Shown here: piece by piece, positions 62,814 to 64,000 of the stretch
Layout of the letters: each line of letters begins with the position of its first letter
How positions within the stretch are numbered: position 1 is the stretch's first letter
The notes under the pieces: generated by a model
Told to the model about the DNA's origin: nothing
Database searches by the model: none
What the model saw: only the letters and a program-made list of their open reading frames with translations
Assembly (NCBI GenBank): GCA_027624235.1
Contig: JAQBYB010000006.1
Coordinates: 1-64,000, forward strand
DNA from: Pseudomonadota bacterium
GTDB lineage: Bacteria > Pseudomonadota > Alphaproteobacteria > Rhodospirillales > Casp-alpha2
DNA: 64,000 nt
Direction: 5' to 3'
Made by a program: the position numbers and the translations under genes

Positions 62814-64000
62814 TTAGTCTCTGTCGTAGATAATGAGGCCCGCGCAAACCTCAGGCCGGGAACGGTAACGCTTTAGGTTGGAGCCGTCAAAATGCCCATT
62901 GCGTCCCTTGTCTAGGGCAAGAGTGGCAAAATAACCCTGGTCGATCAAACCACCGACGCCACCGCCCTCCATTTTGATCCCGGCGGCGCGGTCGAAGGGA
63001 TAGTTCAGATGCATGACGAAAGGCTGCTTGGAGGGGGTTATCCACGGCAGCGCCAGATAGGGGTTGGCAATGAAAAATGGCTCGCGCAGGTATTTGAGGC
63101 AGGGCTTCGCCGCCACAAGCGATTCATGATAGGGCCGGACGGAAACAACGCCTTTGAATCCCAACAACACCGAGCCTGTCGCCGCAAGGTTCCCAACCCA
63201 GCCGAGGGCCAGAATTCCAGCGAAGGCGCCTGACACCATTTCCCTGCGTCCGGCCCAAACGATGATGGCAAGCGCAGCAAAGGTCAGGAAATAGGAGAAG
63301 ACGAAAAAATGATTTTCCGAAGACGCCTGCAGCCCGCTGGTCGCCAGCGTTTCGATGCCGGTGACGACGCCGCCGAGGAAAGGAACGACCAGCACCGGTC
63401 GTTGCGTAAGCTTTTCCAAAACGACCCGGCGGGTGGCGGAAAAATAAAGCCCCCCGGCGGCGCCGACGGCCAGAATCGGTAGCGCCTTGACCATGAAATT
63501 GGCGATATTCCGAACCAGCAGATCAAAGGTGAAATAGAGATGCGTGCCGCCGAAATACAGCATCTTCGAATAAATGCCGCCGCCGATGGCCAGCGTGATC
63601 AACCCGGCGCTGCACATGATGACCGTCAGCAGGGCGGCGTCCCGCCATTGCCGGTGTATAAGCAGATATAGCCCGACCGTGGCTGGGATATAGATGAAGT
63701 TCTGTTTGAACCCCCAGGACAGGTAGGAGAAAACGCATACCCATAAGATCGCCTTGATCGGGGCGCTGTCGTACTGGCGGATGAATAGCCAGATGGCGGC
63801 CACGGTGAACACCATCGGCCAGATATCCGGCGTCGCCGAAATGCCGAAAAAGCCGATCAGGGGGCCGAAGAAGATGAAAACCGCGAACGCCCCGGACAGG
63901 GCTTTAAACGTCGGATCCTTGATTTCCAGGGTGTCGTTGAAGGATCGGTAGGTGATGAAGGACCCCACCGCCAGGGCGCTCAAGGTGATCAGTCGGGTGA
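62814..64000 (-). CDS. polytopic membrane protein, possible GT-C glycosyltransferase (cut by window edge)
   Basis: The C-terminal 395 residues of a longer protein. The frame is open to the window's right end with no stop, so the start lies outside. At least nine membrane helices are visible in the first 280 residues. A C-terminal soluble part follows (about 120 residues), with FDRAAGIKMEGGGVGGLIDQGYFATLALDKG. Adjacent to a GtrB-like enzyme, a GT-C-type transferase using a lipid-linked sugar is a natural guess, but no catalytic motif is seen. The N-terminal part that would carry it is missing. Confidence 0.7.
   Translation of the reverse strand, partial: TRLITLSALAVGSFITYRSFNDTLEIKDPTFKALSGAFAVFIFFGPLIGFFGISATPDIWPMVFTVAAIWLFIRQYDSAPIKAILWVCVFSYLSWGFKQNFIYIPATVGLYLLIHRQWRDAALLTVIMCSAGLITLAIGGGIYSKMLYFGGTHLYFTFDLLVRNIANFMVKALPILAVGAAGGLYFSATRRVVLEKLTQRPVLVVPFLGGVVTGIETLATSGLQASSENHFFVFSYFLTFAALAIIVWAGRREMVSGAFAGILALGWVGNLAATGSVLLGFKGVVSVRPYHESLVAAKPCLKYLREPFFIANPYLALPWITPSKQPFVMHLNYPFDRAAGIKMEGGGVGGLIDQGYFATLALDKGRNGHFDGSNLKRYRSRPEVCAGLIIYDRD

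Overview
The window is chromosomal DNA from an alphaproteobacterium, most likely a Rhodospirillales-type lineage. This rests on gene order and protein character, not on any database search. Gene order runs mltA, a Tim44-like gene, fxsA, secB, dnaQ, coaE, aroE, maf, ppsR, [origin], hemE, hemH, hemJ, rho, mnmE, mnmG, rsmG, parA, parB, holA, lptE, leuS. This is the conserved neighbourhood of the alphaproteobacterial replication origin. The 400-base gap between ppsR and hemE (7873-8272) is very probably oriC. Genes to its left point left and genes to its right point right, so both arms are co-directional with replication. Two perfect 16-bp parS palindromes flank mnmG about 9.5 and 11.6 kb from this gap, next to parAB.

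Layout. 1-933: an AT-richer edge with a small ribbon-helix-helix-like protein and an unrecognised 150-residue protein, probably acquired DNA. 1004-7872: cell envelope, secretion and replication housekeeping. 7873-8272: oriC. 8273-12365: haem synthesis and rho, followed by four tandem hairpins. 12585-16179: a leftward run (quinone reductase, DNA alkyl repair, thioredoxin-like DUF255 protein). 16272-22212: tRNA U34 modification, 16S rRNA methylation and chromosome partition. 22217-26960: the holA-lptE-leuS-DUF3576 leftward operon.

27-41.6 kb holds ThiE-like and YggS-like genes, an L,D-transpeptidase, an unusual Pro/Ala-rich protein, a GTP cyclohydrolase II with a degenerate RibB-like half, and an orphan response regulator. 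It continues with lolA-ftsK, the glnK-amtB ammonium operon with a clear terminator, a ubiquinone hydroxylase, CnoX and tRNA-Gly(GCC). 41.8-51.2 kb has the 1639-residue NAD-glutamate dehydrogenase, two MFS transporters, a SIS isomerase, a lactonase-like metallo-hydrolase and a cysteine-dioxygenase-like cupin.

51.2-64 kb is a surface polysaccharide locus transcribed leftwards in two units. The right unit (58075 to the window edge) makes an unidentified, probably C-methylated sugar: oxidoreductase, SDR, C-methyltransferase, cupin, GT2 and a membrane protein. It ends in a strong intrinsic terminator. The left unit carries a WbpL-type initiating transferase, a GT4 transferase, a C4-reductase and a 4,6-dehydratase. 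It fits a UDP-N-acetylquinovosamine-initiated glycan and runs straight into purH by a 4-base overlap. Functional calls come from motifs and gene order read by eye, with no search run.
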